From positions 49,790 through 113,789 of the forward strand of contig NZ_STGK01000014.1 of the NCBI RefSeq assembly GCF_004919105.1: 64,000 nucleotides of DNA, read 5' to 3'. The notes under the pieces are model-generated. The model was given only the letters and a program-made list of their open reading frames with translations. It was not told the origin of the DNA and searched no databases. Position numbers and translations under genes: made by a program. Positions 8,385 through 16,818 of this stretch are shown piece after piece. Origin of the DNA: Nocardioides sp. GY 10113. Lineage in GTDB: Bacteria; Actinomycetota; Actinomycetes; Propionibacteriales; Nocardioidaceae. Within the stretch, counting starts at the first letter, position 1, and every line of letters begins with the position of its first letter.

Positions 8385-10097
8385 TCACCGGGTGGGGACC
8401 TCCCACACCACGCGTGTTCCGCGGCCGGAGTCGGGGGTGCCCACCCGGAACGAGCCGCCGCGTTCCTCCGCACGCTGCTGGAGGTTCGCAAGCCCGCTGC
8501 TGCGCGGGCTGGTCGAGAGGCCGACCCCGTCGTCGTCGACGGTGATCCGCAGCGTGGGGCCGGAGACGCTGACGCCGACGTCGACCCGCGTGGACCGTGC
8601 GTGCCGCGCGGCGTTGGTGAGCGCCTCGCGCACCACCGCCGAGGCGTCATCGGCGAGCGAGTCGTCACTGACCACGTCCACCGGCCCGGCGAAGTAGACG
8701 AACGGCTCGTGACCGAGCGAGGGGACGACCGTCCGGACCACCTCCAGCACCGCGGCCCGCAGGCCCCCACCCAGCGGGCTGTGCGGGCGCAGCTGGAAGA
8801 TCGAGGTCCGGATCTGTCGGATCGCGTCGTCGATGTCGTCGACCACCCGGGCGACGGGCTCGGCCGCCGGCGAGTCACCGAGGGCGATCAGCGCGCCCTG
8901 GAGGGTCATCCCGGAGGCGAAGAGCTGCTGGATCACGTGGTCGTGGAGGTCGCGGGCGATCCTCGCCCGCTCCTCCAGCAGCGTCATCCGCTGCGCGTCG
9001 CGGCGACCGTCGGCCAGCTCGAGCGCGACCGAGGCCTGGTTGGCGAAGGTGGTCGCCATGTCGACGTCGGCCTCGCCGAACGTACGTCGACCGTGGCGCC
9101 GGCCGATCATCAGCACGCCGCGGATCCCGCGCGCGCCGGCCAGCGGCAGCGCCATCACCGGACCGACCGAGGAGCCGTCCCGCAGGTCGACGACGCCGCG
9201 TTCGATGCGGCTCAGCTCGGCCGAGTCCTCGAGCACCGCCGCGCGCCCGGTGCTCAGCACCCGCTCGGTGAGCGTGCCCTCGATCGGGTAGGCGGCATCG
9301 CGGACGTCGCCGGCACCGGGGCCGACCGCGACGGCGACCACGAGGTCCCTCCCCTCCTCCGCGGGGAGCACCACCGTGACGATGTCGGCGGCGGCGAGCT
9401 CGACGACGCGCTCACTGATCAGCCGCAGCGCGTCGCCGTCCTCGACGAGCAGGAGCTGGCGGGTGATCTCGGTCGTCGCGCGCAGCCACACCTGCCGGCG
9501 CTCCGCCTCGCCGTACAGCCGGGCGTTCTCGATCGCGACGCCAGCGGTGGCGGCCAGCGCCGAGACCATCTCCTCGTCCTCGGCCGTGAAGTTCGCGTCG
9601 GCCTCCGAGGCCAGGTAGAGGTTGCCGAACACCTCGTTGCGCACCCGGATCGGGACCCCGAGGAACCCGCGCATCGGCGGGTGCCCGGCGGGGAAGCCCA
9701 CCGAGCGCGGGTCGTCGTGCAGGTCCCGCAGCCGGATCGGGCAGGGATCCTCGATGAGCGCCCCGAGGAGCCCCTTGCCCTCCGGCAGGCGCCCGATCCG
9801 GGCGACCGCGTCCTCGTCCATGCCGACGTGGATGAACTCGTCGAGCCCGCCCTCGGGCGAGATCACGCCCAGAGCGCCGTACTCCGCATCGACCAGCTCA
9901 CAGGCGGCCTCGACGATCCGCCGCAGCACGCTGCTGAGCGAGAGGTCCCCGATCACCGATCGGTTGGCCCGGAGCAGCCCCCGGAGCCGCTGCTGTGCCG
10001 TCAGGACGTCCTCCGCGGGGTGGATCAGCTGATCCAGCAGCTGGTCGAACTCAGGGTTCGGCACCGCCCTGTCGCCCTCGGCGCGCTCATCGGCCAC
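8385..10097 (-). CDS. DosS/DevS-like GAF-domain sensor histidine kinase
   Basis: Soluble sensor kinase of 570 residues: GAF domain A (about 55-200), GAF domain B (about 215-365), HisKA_3 helix and HATPase domain (to 570). GAF-A contains GFPAGHPPMRGFLGVP; His139 lines up with the haem-ligand His149 of mycobacterial DosS at a constant 10-residue offset. The phospho-acceptor is His385 in ARDLHDHVIQQ, equivalent to DosS His395. The N-box REALTNAARH and G-box DDDGVGL are intact. A haem-based O2/NO/redox sensor that phosphorylates the DosR-like protein downstream is the natural reading. Haem binding is inferred from motif position. Confidence 0.9.
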   Translation of the reverse strand: MADERAEGDRAVPNPEFDQLLDQLIHPAEDVLTAQQRLRGLLRANRSVIGDLSLSSVLRRIVEAACELVDAEYGALGVISPEGGLDEFIHVGMDEDAVARIGRLPEGKGLLGALIEDPCPIRLRDLHDDPRSVGFPAGHPPMRGFLGVPIRVRNEVFGNLYLASEADANFTAEDEEMVSALAATAGVAIENARLYGEAERRQVWLRATTEITRQLLLVEDGDALRLISERVVELAAADIVTVVLPAEEGRDLVVAVAVGPGAGDVRDAAYPIEGTLTERVLSTGRAAVLEDSAELSRIERGVVDLRDGSSVGPVMALPLAGARGIRGVLMIGRRHGRRTFGEADVDMATTFANQASVALELADGRRDAQRMTLLEERARIARDLHDHVIQQLFASGMTLQGALIALGDSPAAEPVARVVDDIDDAIRQIRTSIFQLRPHSPLGGGLRAAVLEVVRTVVPSLGHEPFVYFAGPVDVVSDDSLADDASAVVREALTNAARHARSTRVDVGVSVSGPTLRITVDDDGVGLSTSPRSSGLANLQQRAEERGGSFRVGTPDSGRGTRVVWEVPTR

Positions 10098-10118
10098 GGC
10101 GCGACCCTACCGCCGTCG

Positions 10119-10165
10119 GTGAGGCGACGGCGGCGACCGCGGCGTGGGACCTGCCGTCGCCTCAC
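10119..10165. terminator. Hairpin at the 3' end of the second USP gene
   Basis: Two 12-nt arms, GTGAGGCGACGG (10119-10130) and CCGTCGCCTCAC (10154-10165), pair around a 23-nt loop. The distal arm overlaps the stop codon of the universal stress protein gene. A shorter stem, CGCCGTCG with CGACGGCG, overlaps it. It could separate transcription of this USP gene from the kinase gene that follows on the same strand. Confidence 0.45.
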
Positions 10166-11094
10166 ACGCCGGCCTGCTGCGCGACGTCCTCGGCGAGGCG
10201 TCCCCACCGCAGCACCGGCCTCGGGTCGGCGAGCAGGATCGGGCACGCGGTCTCGTTGAGGACCGCGCGCGCCACCGGACCCAGGTGCGAGCCGAACGGG
10301 ACGACGGGGTCGTGGCGACCGACGACGAGGAGCTCGGCCTCCCTGCTGGCCGCGATCAGTGCGTCGGGGGCGGGCGCGTGCACGGTCTCGACCCGGACCT
10401 CGACCCCGGACGCTTCCGCGCCGAGGCTCTCGATCACCGCCTTGATCTCGGCGTTGGCGCGCTCCCCCCACCGGTCGTCCTCGGTGCGGGTGACCACCAG
10501 GTCCTCGTACGGCGCCGGCAGCGACCAGGTGTGGATCACCCGGAGGATCGCGCCCCGCGAGCGCGCCTGCTGGGCCGCCACCCGCAGGATCTGCTCGGAC
10601 CGGTCGGGGATGTCGATCCCCACCACGACGGTCCGCTCCGCGGGCTGCTCGGCGTCGGGGTCCCACCGTGCGGGCACCGACACGACGGGCACCCGGGCCC
10701 GGGCGGCGACGCCGGATGCCGTCGAACGGGTCATCACCCGGCGCAGCGTGGAGAGGTCACGGTGCTCCAGCACGATCATCCGAGCCTCGGCCGCGCCGGA
10801 GACCACCGCCGAGACGACCGGGCCGTGCAGGATCTCCGCCGAGAGCCGGAGCTCCTCACCGAGGTAGTCGCGCGCCCGCTCCCGGGCAGCCTCGAGGGCC
10901 TGCCGACCGACGAACTCGCGGTCCGACATCGTCACCAGGATCGACTCCGGGCCGTCGTGCTGGCGCCGGAGCGCATGCACCAGGTGGAGGCCGCATCCGT
11001 TGCGCCGGGCCTCGGCAGCCGCGAACCTCAGCGCGGCGTCGATCGGATCGTGCCCCACGGCCACGACCACGGGGTTCATCTCGCTCGCGCTCAT
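10162..11094 (-). CDS. Tandem UspA-domain protein with degenerate nucleotide loops
   Basis: A 310-residue protein with two UspA-like halves (about 6-150 and 160-300). The usual G-x2-G-x9-GS loop is missing from both: the first has VLEHRDLSTLRRVM and the second VVGRHDPVVPFGSHLG. This half-degenerate pattern suggests weak or absent ATP binding, unlike the USP at 6570. The ATG at 11094 follows GAGGAG; Met at residue 6 is an alternative start. The gene lies upstream of the DosS-like kinase and is divergent from a flavodoxin across a DosR-box-like site, so it is probably part of the same stress response. Confidence 0.87.
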   Translation of the reverse strand: MSASEMNPVVVAVGHDPIDAALRFAAAEARRNGCGLHLVHALRRQHDGPESILVTMSDREFVGRQALEAARERARDYLGEELRLSAEILHGPVVSAVVSGAAEARMIVLEHRDLSTLRRVMTRSTASGVAARARVPVVSVPARWDPDAEQPAERTVVVGIDIPDRSEQILRVAAQQARSRGAILRVIHTWSLPAPYEDLVVTRTEDDRWGERANAEIKAVIESLGAEASGVEVRVETVHAPAPDALIAASREAELLVVGRHDPVVPFGSHLGPVARAVLNETACPILLADPRPVLRWGRLAEDVAQQAGV

Positions 11095-11202
11095 CGCTCG
11101 CTCCTCGCTTCCTGCGGCTTGGCGGTGCGCCCTCGGCGGACGCCACCGTGAGGCGCCCGGACGATGCACCTCCACGATGCACCCGGGCGCCCCGATCCCC
11201 TA

Positions 11203-11250
11203 GGGACCAACGGCCACCGCCGGCCAGTCCGACGACCCCTGGCCAACGGC
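11203..11250. promoter_or_regulatory. DosR-box-like sites between USP and flavodoxin genes
   Basis: GGGACCAACGGCCA (11203-11216) repeats the motif found at 6448, differing only in the last base. A weaker copy sharing the CCAACGG core, GGCCAACGGC, is at 11241-11250. Both are in the 215-bp divergent promoter region. Mycobacterial DosR promoters often carry two boxes. The assignment is by consensus comparison only. Confidence 0.45.
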
Positions 11251-11309
11251 GGCCAGGAGGGATTGGATGGTGATCGGTGGTGCTCCGTTCCCGGGAGGAA
11301 GGGGAGGCC

Positions 11310-11864
11310 ATGCGCGGCGTGGTCGTCTACGAATCGATGTTCGGCAACACCGAACAGGTAGCGCGCGCCATCGCGGCCGGCCTCGCGGACGCGAACGCCG
11401 AGGCCGCCAGCGTCGACGTGGGCCACCTGGTCGCCGACGACCTCGTGGGCTGCGACCTGCTGGTGGTCGGCGCGCCGACCCACGTGTTCTCCCTCAGCCG
11501 CGTCCGCACCCGCGAGGACGCCGTACGCCAGGGTGCCGACCCGAACCGCGCGCGGACCGGGGTCCGGGAGTGGCTGGGCACCCTCGACACCGCGTTCCCC
11601 CATGCGCACGACCGGCCGCCAGCGGCCGTCTTCGACACCCGCGCGCACCAGACCCGCCACCTCCCCGGATCGGCATCGGGCCGCACCGGCCGGGTGCTGC
11701 GGGCGCGCGGATTCTCCATCGTGGACCGGGCGAGCTTCTTCGTGCTGGACCTCAAGGGGCCGCTCGCCGAGGGCGAGCTGGACCGAGCGCGAGCGTGGGG
11801 ACGCAGCCTCAGCGACAGTGCCGGCGCGGACGGGGCGCCACCGCAGGACCAGCGCCTCCGGTGA
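11310..11864 (+). CDS. Flavodoxin domain-containing protein
   Basis: A 184-residue flavodoxin-fold protein. VVYESMFGNTEQVARAI at residues 4-20 is the FMN phosphate-binding loop, and LLVVGAPTHVFSLSR forms the second flavin loop. Flavodoxins carry electrons or act as NAD(P)H:quinone-type oxidoreductases. GGGGAGG precedes the ATG at 11310, which is clearly better than in-frame starts further upstream. It is divergent from a universal stress protein, with DosR-box-like sequences between them, so induction with the stress island is plausible. Its electron partner is not evident. The stop codon overlaps a 10-bp tandem repeat. Confidence 0.87.
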   Translation: MRGVVVYESMFGNTEQVARAIAAGLADANAEAASVDVGHLVADDLVGCDLLVVGAPTHVFSLSRVRTREDAVRQGADPNRARTGVREWLGTLDTAFPHAHDRPPAAVFDTRAHQTRHLPGSASGRTGRVLRARGFSIVDRASFFVLDLKGPLAEGELDRARAWGRSLSDSAGADGAPPQDQRLR

Positions 11865-11900
11865 CCGCCGGTGGCCGCCGGTGGCCGCCGGTGGCCGCCG
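11861..11900. repeat. 10-bp tandem repeat, four copies
   Basis: GTGRCCGCCG is repeated four times head to tail (units start at 11861, 11871, 11881 and 11891). The first copy contains the flavodoxin stop codon and the others are intergenic. It is probably a slippage product; it could vary in copy number between strains. Confidence 0.85.
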
Positions 11901-11991
11901 GCGCCGGACGGCGACGCACCGGCGGGCGCCCCGGACCCGGGCCACCGACCCGCGAGGACTACCGTTGCCGCGATCCCCACGAAGGAGTGAG

Positions 11992-12879
11992 ATGAGCATG
12001 GACAGCGGCACCGGACACCCCACCTCCGGCGGTCTCGACAAGGTCGGCGTGGTCGGCGGAGGGCTGATGGGCTCCGGCATCGCCGAGGTCTGCGCGCGAT
12101 CCGGACGCGACGTGATCGTCGCCGAGGCGACCGAGGCGGCGGCCGACGCAGCGCGGGAGCGGATCCACAAGTCCCTGAAGCGGGCCGCGGACCGCGGCAA
12201 GCTGGCCGACCCCGACGCGGTGCTCGGCCGGATCCGGTTCGTCGCCGACCTCGAGGAGCTCGCCGACCGCGACCTGGTCGTCGAGGCGATCGTCGAGAAC
12301 GAGCAGGCCAAGACCGAGCTGTTCGCGCGGCTGGACGAGATCGTCGCCTCCCCGGACGCGATCCTCGCCTCGAACACCTCCTCGATCCCGATCATGAAGC
12401 TCGCGGTCGCCACCTCCCGCCCGCAGCAGGTGATGGGCATCCACTTCTTCAACCCGGTGCCCGTGCTCTCGCTGGTCGAGCTCGTGCCGTCGCTGATGAC
12501 CTCGGCAGAGACCACCGAGGCCGCCCGGTCGTTCGTGGAGACCGGCCTGGGCAAGAAGGCGATCGACTGCCAGGACCGCGCCGGCTTCGTGGTCAACGCC
12601 CTGCTGATCCCGTTCATCCTCTCCGCGATCCGGATGTTCGAGTCCGGCTTCGCGAGCGCCGAGGACATCGACGAGGGCCTGGTCCGCGGTGCCGCCCACC
12701 CCCAGGGCCCGCTGGCCCTGGCCGACCTGATCGGCCTGGACACCACCAAGGCCGTGGCCGAGTCGCTCTACGAGGAGTTCAAGGAGCCGCTCTACGCTCC
12801 CCCGCCGCTGCTGGCCCGGATGGTCGACGCCGGCCTGCTGGGCCGCAAGACCGGCCGCGGGTTCTACACCTACGGCTGA
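11992..12879 (+). CDS. 3-hydroxybutyryl-CoA dehydrogenase (3-hydroxyacyl-CoA dehydrogenase)
   Basis: A 295-residue single-function 3-hydroxyacyl-CoA dehydrogenase (FadB2/Hbd type), which oxidises (S)-3-hydroxyacyl-CoA to 3-ketoacyl-CoA with NAD. The NAD loop GVVGGGLMGSGIAEV is near the N-terminus. SNTSSIPI and GIHFFNPVPVLSLVE carry the conserved Ser and catalytic His, and DRAGFVVNALLIPF opens the C-terminal domain, which ends with LGRKTGRGFYTYG. GAAGGAG lies 5 nt before the ATG. It stands alone and ends at a strong convergent hairpin. It fits beta-oxidation, aromatic ring degradation or PHB-type metabolism; the context does not decide. Confidence 0.92.
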   Translation: MSMDSGTGHPTSGGLDKVGVVGGGLMGSGIAEVCARSGRDVIVAEATEAAADAARERIHKSLKRAADRGKLADPDAVLGRIRFVADLEELADRDLVVEAIVENEQAKTELFARLDEIVASPDAILASNTSSIPIMKLAVATSRPQQVMGIHFFNPVPVLSLVELVPSLMTSAETTEAARSFVETGLGKKAIDCQDRAGFVVNALLIPFILSAIRMFESGFASAEDIDEGLVRGAAHPQGPLALADLIGLDTTKAVAESLYEEFKEPLYAPPPLLARMVDAGLLGRKTGRGFYTYG

Positions 12880-12900
12880 GGCGCGCGTCGCTCGTCGTCA

Positions 12901-12947
12901 CCTCCCGATCGGCCCCGTTCCTCGGGCTCTCGGGGCCGTTCGGGAGG
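12901..12947. terminator. Convergent hairpin terminator
   Basis: Two 17-nt arms (12901-12917 and 12931-12947) pair with one central mismatch around a 13-nt loop, in the 80-bp gap between the dehydrogenase and the convergent MpaB gene. Position and symmetry suit a bidirectional terminator. Confidence 0.65.
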
Positions 12948-12959
12948 GGAGGGCGAGAC

Positions 12960-14210
12960 TCAGCGCCGCAGCTCGCCGAGGGCAGCCGTCTCGCCGGCGA
13001 AATAGCTGCGCACGACGGCCCTGCCGCGCCGCGCGCCCCAGGCCTCCAACCAGCGCCCACCGGCCGCCGTACGGCCCAGCACGCGGTAGCGCGCGGTGTT
13101 CAGCGCGGCGACGTAGACATGCGCCCACGGCGGCCGCAGCGGCAGCCCGAGCTCGTGCATGCTCTGCCGACCGAGGAAGACCGTCAGCATGCTCAGCAGC
13201 CGCTCGGTCTCGAACCGGCGCCGCACCCCCAGCAGCGGCGCCGGCCACCCCGGGAAGGCCCGCTCCGCCTGGGCCCCGACGACCGCGTGGGTCAGCTCAC
13301 GGCCCGCCTCGGAGATGTCGGCCTGGGCCATCAGCACGTGGTAGTTGATCCGGTGCCGCTCCCACTCGTCGTCGACGAGGAAGTCGTCGTGGACGCCCAT
13401 CAGGAAGCCGACGTACTTCCACAGGTGCATCAGGTCGGCGGACTCGGCGCGGCTGATCGGCACGCCGAGCGCGCGGCAGCCGATGATCAGCACGCCGTCG
13501 AAGAGGCCCAGGGTCGACGCCTGGTCGGCCATGTTGATCGGGAGGCCCCAGCGCTCGGTGTCCCAGCGCGGCTCGAACGAGTGGTTGACCAGCGCGTGCA
13601 TCGCCCGCACGTGCACCGTCAGCCGCCACCCCTCCCCGCCGGGAGCGCCGCCCGCGGGCGGGGACAGCGCGCCGGGGTCGGCGAGGCTGTTGCCCCACAT
13701 CTGGGTCTCCGCGAGCCGTCGCCGGGTCATGTCCCCGGTCAGGCCGCCGGTGGCCACCAGCAGGTCGGTCGGACCGCCGAACCGGTAGCCGCCGATGAGG
13801 GCCAGCTGGAGCAGCACGTCGGCGGCGTTCTGCCCCAACCGCCGGAAGACGACGCCGCCGCGCTCGACCTTCGCCCAGTCCACCCAGTCGGGGACGGTCT
13901 GCACCGCGTGCATGAAGTCCACCAGGGCCGCGGGCGGGCCCGGGACCGCCTCCAGCCCGCCGGCGAGCGCGGCGCGCAGCTGCTCCATGGTCACCCGACC
14001 GGACTCTCCTGCTCGCGTCCGGATCGCCTCGGCGAGCCGGGCGCCGACCTCGTCGCGCTCGTTGAAGGCCCGGCCGATGCGGCTCATCAGCTCCTCGTCG
14101 ACCTCCGCGATCCGGCCGAACACGCGGAGCGGGCGGCCCATCCGCCGGGACCGCTCCTCGGCCTCGCGAAATCGACGGGGGTAGGCGGGGAGCACGTCGC
14201 CGGTGGTCAT
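12960..14210 (-). CDS. Oxygenase MpaB family protein (DUF2236)
   Basis: A 416-residue protein of the MpaB/latex-clearing-protein superfamily, haem b enzymes that cleave C-C double bonds in isoprenoid chains. Family features include a charged N-terminal region, the central RLTVHVRAMHALVNH segment carrying the candidate haem-ligand His and neighbouring Arg, and VHDDFLVDDEWERHRINYHV further on. No signal peptide is visible, so it is probably cytoplasmic. It is divergent from a TetR gene with a clear operator between, which suggests induction by a hydrophobic compound. The substrate is unknown. A second, shorter MpaB relative is at 50309. Confidence 0.82.
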   Translation of the reverse strand: MTTGDVLPAYPRRFREAEERSRRMGRPLRVFGRIAEVDEELMSRIGRAFNERDEVGARLAEAIRTRAGESGRVTMEQLRAALAGGLEAVPGPPAALVDFMHAVQTVPDWVDWAKVERGGVVFRRLGQNAADVLLQLALIGGYRFGGPTDLLVATGGLTGDMTRRRLAETQMWGNSLADPGALSPPAGGAPGGEGWRLTVHVRAMHALVNHSFEPRWDTERWGLPINMADQASTLGLFDGVLIIGCRALGVPISRAESADLMHLWKYVGFLMGVHDDFLVDDEWERHRINYHVLMAQADISEAGRELTHAVVGAQAERAFPGWPAPLLGVRRRFETERLLSMLTVFLGRQSMHELGLPLRPPWAHVYVAALNTARYRVLGRTAAGGRWLEAWGARRGRAVVRSYFAGETAALGELRR

Positions 14211-14222
14211 GCCACCAGCATG

Positions 14223-14242
14223 AAGCGAGCATTTGCTCGCTT
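14223..14242. promoter_or_regulatory. Perfect 8-bp inverted repeat, TetR operator
   Basis: AAGCGAGC-ATTT-GCTCGCTT is a perfect palindrome 13 bp upstream of the MpaB start and 62 bp upstream of the TetR start. Spacing and symmetry are typical of TetR-family operators. The adjacent TetR protein is the obvious candidate to bind it. Confidence 0.65.
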
Positions 14243-14303
14243 TCAACTCGCGTCTCGGCGCGTGCCGCCACGACGCAGCGACCGTCGGTGCCAGACTGCG
14301 GCC

Positions 14304-14900
14304 ATGCGGAGGAACCCCAGCCAGGCGCGCTCTCGGCAGACCGTGGAGCGGATCGTCGCGGCCGGCCGCACCGTCCTCGCCGACGAGGGGTACGACGCCT
14401 TCTCCACCAACCGGGTCGCCGCCGCGGCGGGGGTCAGCCCCGGCTCGCTGTACCAGTACTTCGCCGACAAGGAGGCGATCCTCGCCGTCGTCATCGACCG
14501 CTACTGGGACGAGATCGCCGAGCAGGTGGCCGCGTCCCTGAGCGACCGGATCGGACCCGAGCCGCTCGGCCCGACCACGCTGCGGGCGATGGCGGACGCG
14601 CTGCTGCGGGCGCTCGAGGGCGACCCGGCGCTGCTCCGGGTCCTCGTCCAGGAGCTTCCGCAGTCGGCCAACCGGGACCGTCGCGCCGCCCTCGAGCGCC
14701 GGGTGCGCGACCTGATCTCGACCTATCTGTCGGCCCGACCGAACGCGACCCGGCGTCCCGACGTCGCACTGGCGGCGTGGGTGATCGTGGTCGCGGTCGA
14801 GAACATTGCGCTGCGCTGGACGCTGGACCGCCCCGCGTTCGAGCGGGACAGGGTGCTCGACGAGATCACCACGATGGTGACGGCCTACCTCGTGGCGTGA
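14304..14900 (+). CDS. TetR/AcrR family transcriptional regulator
   Basis: A 198-residue TetR repressor. The DNA-binding domain spans about residues 10-58: RQTVERIVAAGRTVLADEGYD, then TNRVAAAAGVSPGSLYQYFADK, whose recognition helix ends with the family's YQYF. The C-terminal region has the all-helical ligand-binding pattern. The gene is divergent from the MpaB oxygenase, and a perfect 20-bp operator-like palindrome lies between them. It probably controls the oxygenase and itself. Its last 16 bp overlap the convergent LysE gene. The inducer is unknown. Confidence 0.9.
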   Translation: MRRNPSQARSRQTVERIVAAGRTVLADEGYDAFSTNRVAAAAGVSPGSLYQYFADKEAILAVVIDRYWDEIAEQVAASLSDRIGPEPLGPTTLRAMADALLRALEGDPALLRVLVQELPQSANRDRRAALERRVRDLISTYLSARPNATRRPDVALAAWVIVVAVENIALRWTLDRPAFERDRVLDEITTMVTAYLVA

Positions 14901-15535
14901 CCCGTCAGGGCCAGTCCCACCCCGAGGCCGATCATCGAGGTGCCCCCAATCGCGCCCAGCCCCGCACCACGTCCCGGCGAGCGCGCGAACCAGTCCCGCG
15001 CGCGACCGGCGGCCAGCGCCCAGGCCGAGTCGCAGACCAGGCCGATCGCAACGGCGAACAGCCCGAGCACCGCCATCTGCACGGGCACCGAGGCGGCCTC
15101 GGCGGACCGGTCCACGAACGGCGGCAGCAGGGCCGCGAAGAGCAGGAAGCCCTTCGGGTTGCTGACCCCGACCACGAAGCCCTGCCGGACCGCCTGCCGG
15201 GAGGTGAGCACCCCGGCCGACCGGTCGGCGGAGATCCGGAGCCGGTGGCGGTGCCGCAGCGCCTGCACGCCGAGCCAGACCAGGTACGCCGCGCCGACCA
15301 GCTTGATCACCGTGAAGACCAGGATCGACTCGGCGACGATCGCGCCGAGCCCGGCAGCGACCAGCACCATCACCAGGAACAGACCCGCCGTGTTGCCGAC
15401 CACCGTGGCGATCGCCACCCGGTGGCCGTAGGCGAGGGCGCGGCCGACGGTGAAGACCACGCTCGGACCGGGGATCACGATGACCACCAGCGCCGCCAGC
15501 CCGAACCCCCAGAGCTGGTCGGCGCCGACGATCAC
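14885..15535 (-). CDS. LysE/RhtB family amino-acid exporter
   Basis: A 216-residue membrane protein with six hydrophobic helices. The N-terminal IPGPSVVFTVGRALAYG is the LysE signature GP-x4, and VGVSNPKGFLLFAALLP in the middle is the second conserved motif. The family exports amino acids such as lysine, threonine or homoserine. It begins at a GTG overlapping by 4 bp the stop of a small membrane-protein gene upstream, so the two are probably cotranscribed. Its 3' end overlaps the convergent TetR gene by 16 bp. The exported compound cannot be told from sequence. Confidence 0.88.
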   Translation of the reverse strand: MIVGADQLWGFGLAALVVIVIPGPSVVFTVGRALAYGHRVAIATVVGNTAGLFLVMVLVAAGLGAIVAESILVFTVIKLVGAAYLVWLGVQALRHRHRLRISADRSAGVLTSRQAVRQGFVVGVSNPKGFLLFAALLPPFVDRSAEAASVPVQMAVLGLFAVAIGLVCDSAWALAAGRARDWFARSPGRGAGLGAIGGTSMIGLGVGLALTGHATR

Positions 15536-15792
15536 TGGTCCGTGGGGCCGGACTCGGCGCGACCGGCCCGGTCGGGGCCGGCGTCCGGTCCCGCGCCCTC
15601 GGTCCGGTCGGCATCGAAGACACCCGCCGCCGCGGCGCGCTCGGTCTTCTTCAGGTGGCGGGTCAGGCTCCAGCCGAGCAGACCCACCGCGATCACACCG
15701 CCGATGAAGAAGACGAAGCCGAGCGGGCCGGCGACGATGTTCGGCTCCTCCTCGGCGACGAGCAGCGACAGGGCGGCGACACCGGCGTACAT
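15532..15792 (-). CDS. Small single- or double-pass membrane protein, unknown function
   Basis: An 86-residue protein that I do not recognise. It has a short hydrophobic N-terminus (VAALSLLVA), a stronger membrane segment PLGFVFFIGGVIAVGLLGWSL, then a cytoplasmic tail that starts with HLKKTER and ends in a Gly/Asp/Pro-rich stretch. It resembles small actinobacterial membrane proteins with no assigned role. Overlap by GTGA with the LysE-type gene downstream implies translational coupling. It may modulate the transporter, but this is only positional. Confidence 0.6.
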   Translation of the reverse strand: MYAGVAALSLLVAEEEPNIVAGPLGFVFFIGGVIAVGLLGWSLTRHLKKTERAAAAGVFDADRTEGAGPDAGPDRAGRAESGPTDQ

Positions 15793-15883
15793 GCCCTCAG
15801 TCTAGGTCGCCCCCGGGATCCGGCCGGACCCGGTAGGGCTCAGCGTGGATCCGGGCCCGGCGTGGATCGGGGCTCGGCGTGGA

Positions 15884-16777
15884 TCACGCCGGGTCCGGGG
15901 TGATCCCGGCGAACAGGTCGTCCTCGGGCACCGGGCTCTCCACGTGGCTGGTGACCAGCTCGTAGTCCTCGGTCGGCCAGACCTTCTCCTGCAGCTCGCG
16001 CGGGATGGCGAACCAGAAGCCGTCCGGATCGATCTGCGTGGCGTGCGCCAGCAGCGCCTGGTCGCGTACGCCGAAGTACTCCGCGCACGGCACGCGGGTG
16101 GTGATCCGGGCGTCCCACTCCGGCTCCGGCTTCCACTCCTTCAGCCGCTCGGCCCAGGGCGACTCGAGGTCGTGCTCGAGCATCGCGTCGTGCAGCGCCT
16201 GCATCCGGGGGCGGTTGAAGGAGTGGTGGTAGTAGAGCTTCGCCGGCTGCCACGGCTCGCCCGCGTCGGGGAACCGCTCCGGGTCGCCGGCCGCCTCGAA
16301 CGCCGCCACGCTCACCTCGTGGCAGCGGATGTGGTCCGGGTGGGGGTAGCCGCCGCGCTCGTCGTAGGTGGTCATCACGTGCGGCCGGAACGAGCGGACC
16401 AGCGCCACCAGGCGCTCGACGGACTCCTCCAGCGGCACCAGCGCGAAGCAGCCCTCGGGCAGCGGCGGCTTGGGGTCGCCCTCGGGCCACCCGGAGTCGA
16501 CGAAGCCCAGCCAGTCCTGGGTGACGCCGAGGATGTCCCGGGCGCGCTCCATCTCCTGACGGCGGATCTCGGTGATGTTCGCCAGCACGTCGGGCCGGTC
16601 CATCTTCGGGTTGAGCACCGAGCCGCGCTCGCCGCCGGTGCAGGTGACGACGTGGACGTCGACCCCCTCGGCGACGTACCTGGCGGTGGAAGCCGCGCCC
16701 TTGCTCGACTCGTCGTCGGGGTGGGCGTGGACGTGCATCAGCCGGAGCCCGGCGCGGGCGGTGCGGTCAGCGGACAT
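15884..16777 (-). CDS. mca: Mycothiol S-conjugate amidase
   Basis: A 297-residue zinc amidase of the LmbE/PIG-L family. It hydrolyses mycothiol S-conjugates to glucosaminyl-inositol and a mercapturic acid that is exported, so it detoxifies electrophiles. [11 protein letters not shown] (residues 18-28) supplies zinc ligands and the catalytic Asp, and [11 protein letters not shown] supplies the third ligand. Mca rather than its paralogue MshB is indicated by length, by the [11 protein letters not shown] sequence and by the DUF4307 and greA neighbours, the order found in M. tuberculosis (Rv1080c-Rv1082). I chose the ATG at 16777; one at 16804 would add nine residues and has no ribosome site. Confidence 0.92.
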   Translation of the reverse strand: MSADRTARAGLRLMHVHAHPDDESSKGAASTARYVAEGVDVHVVTCTGGERGSVLNPKMDRPDVLANITEIRRQEMERARDILGVTQDWLGFVDSGWPEGDPKPPLPEGCFALVPLEESVERLVALVRSFRPHVMTTYDERGGYPHPDHIRCHEVSVAAFEAAGDPERFPDAGEPWQPAKLYYHHSFNRPRMQALHDAMLEHDLESPWAERLKEWKPEPEWDARITTRVPCAEYFGVRDQALLAHATQIDPDGFWFAIPRELQEKVWPTEDYELVTSHVESPVPEDDLFAGITPDPA

Positions 16778-16818
16778 GCGCCCCATCGTAGGAACCGTCG
16801 TCATGCGACCATGAACCG

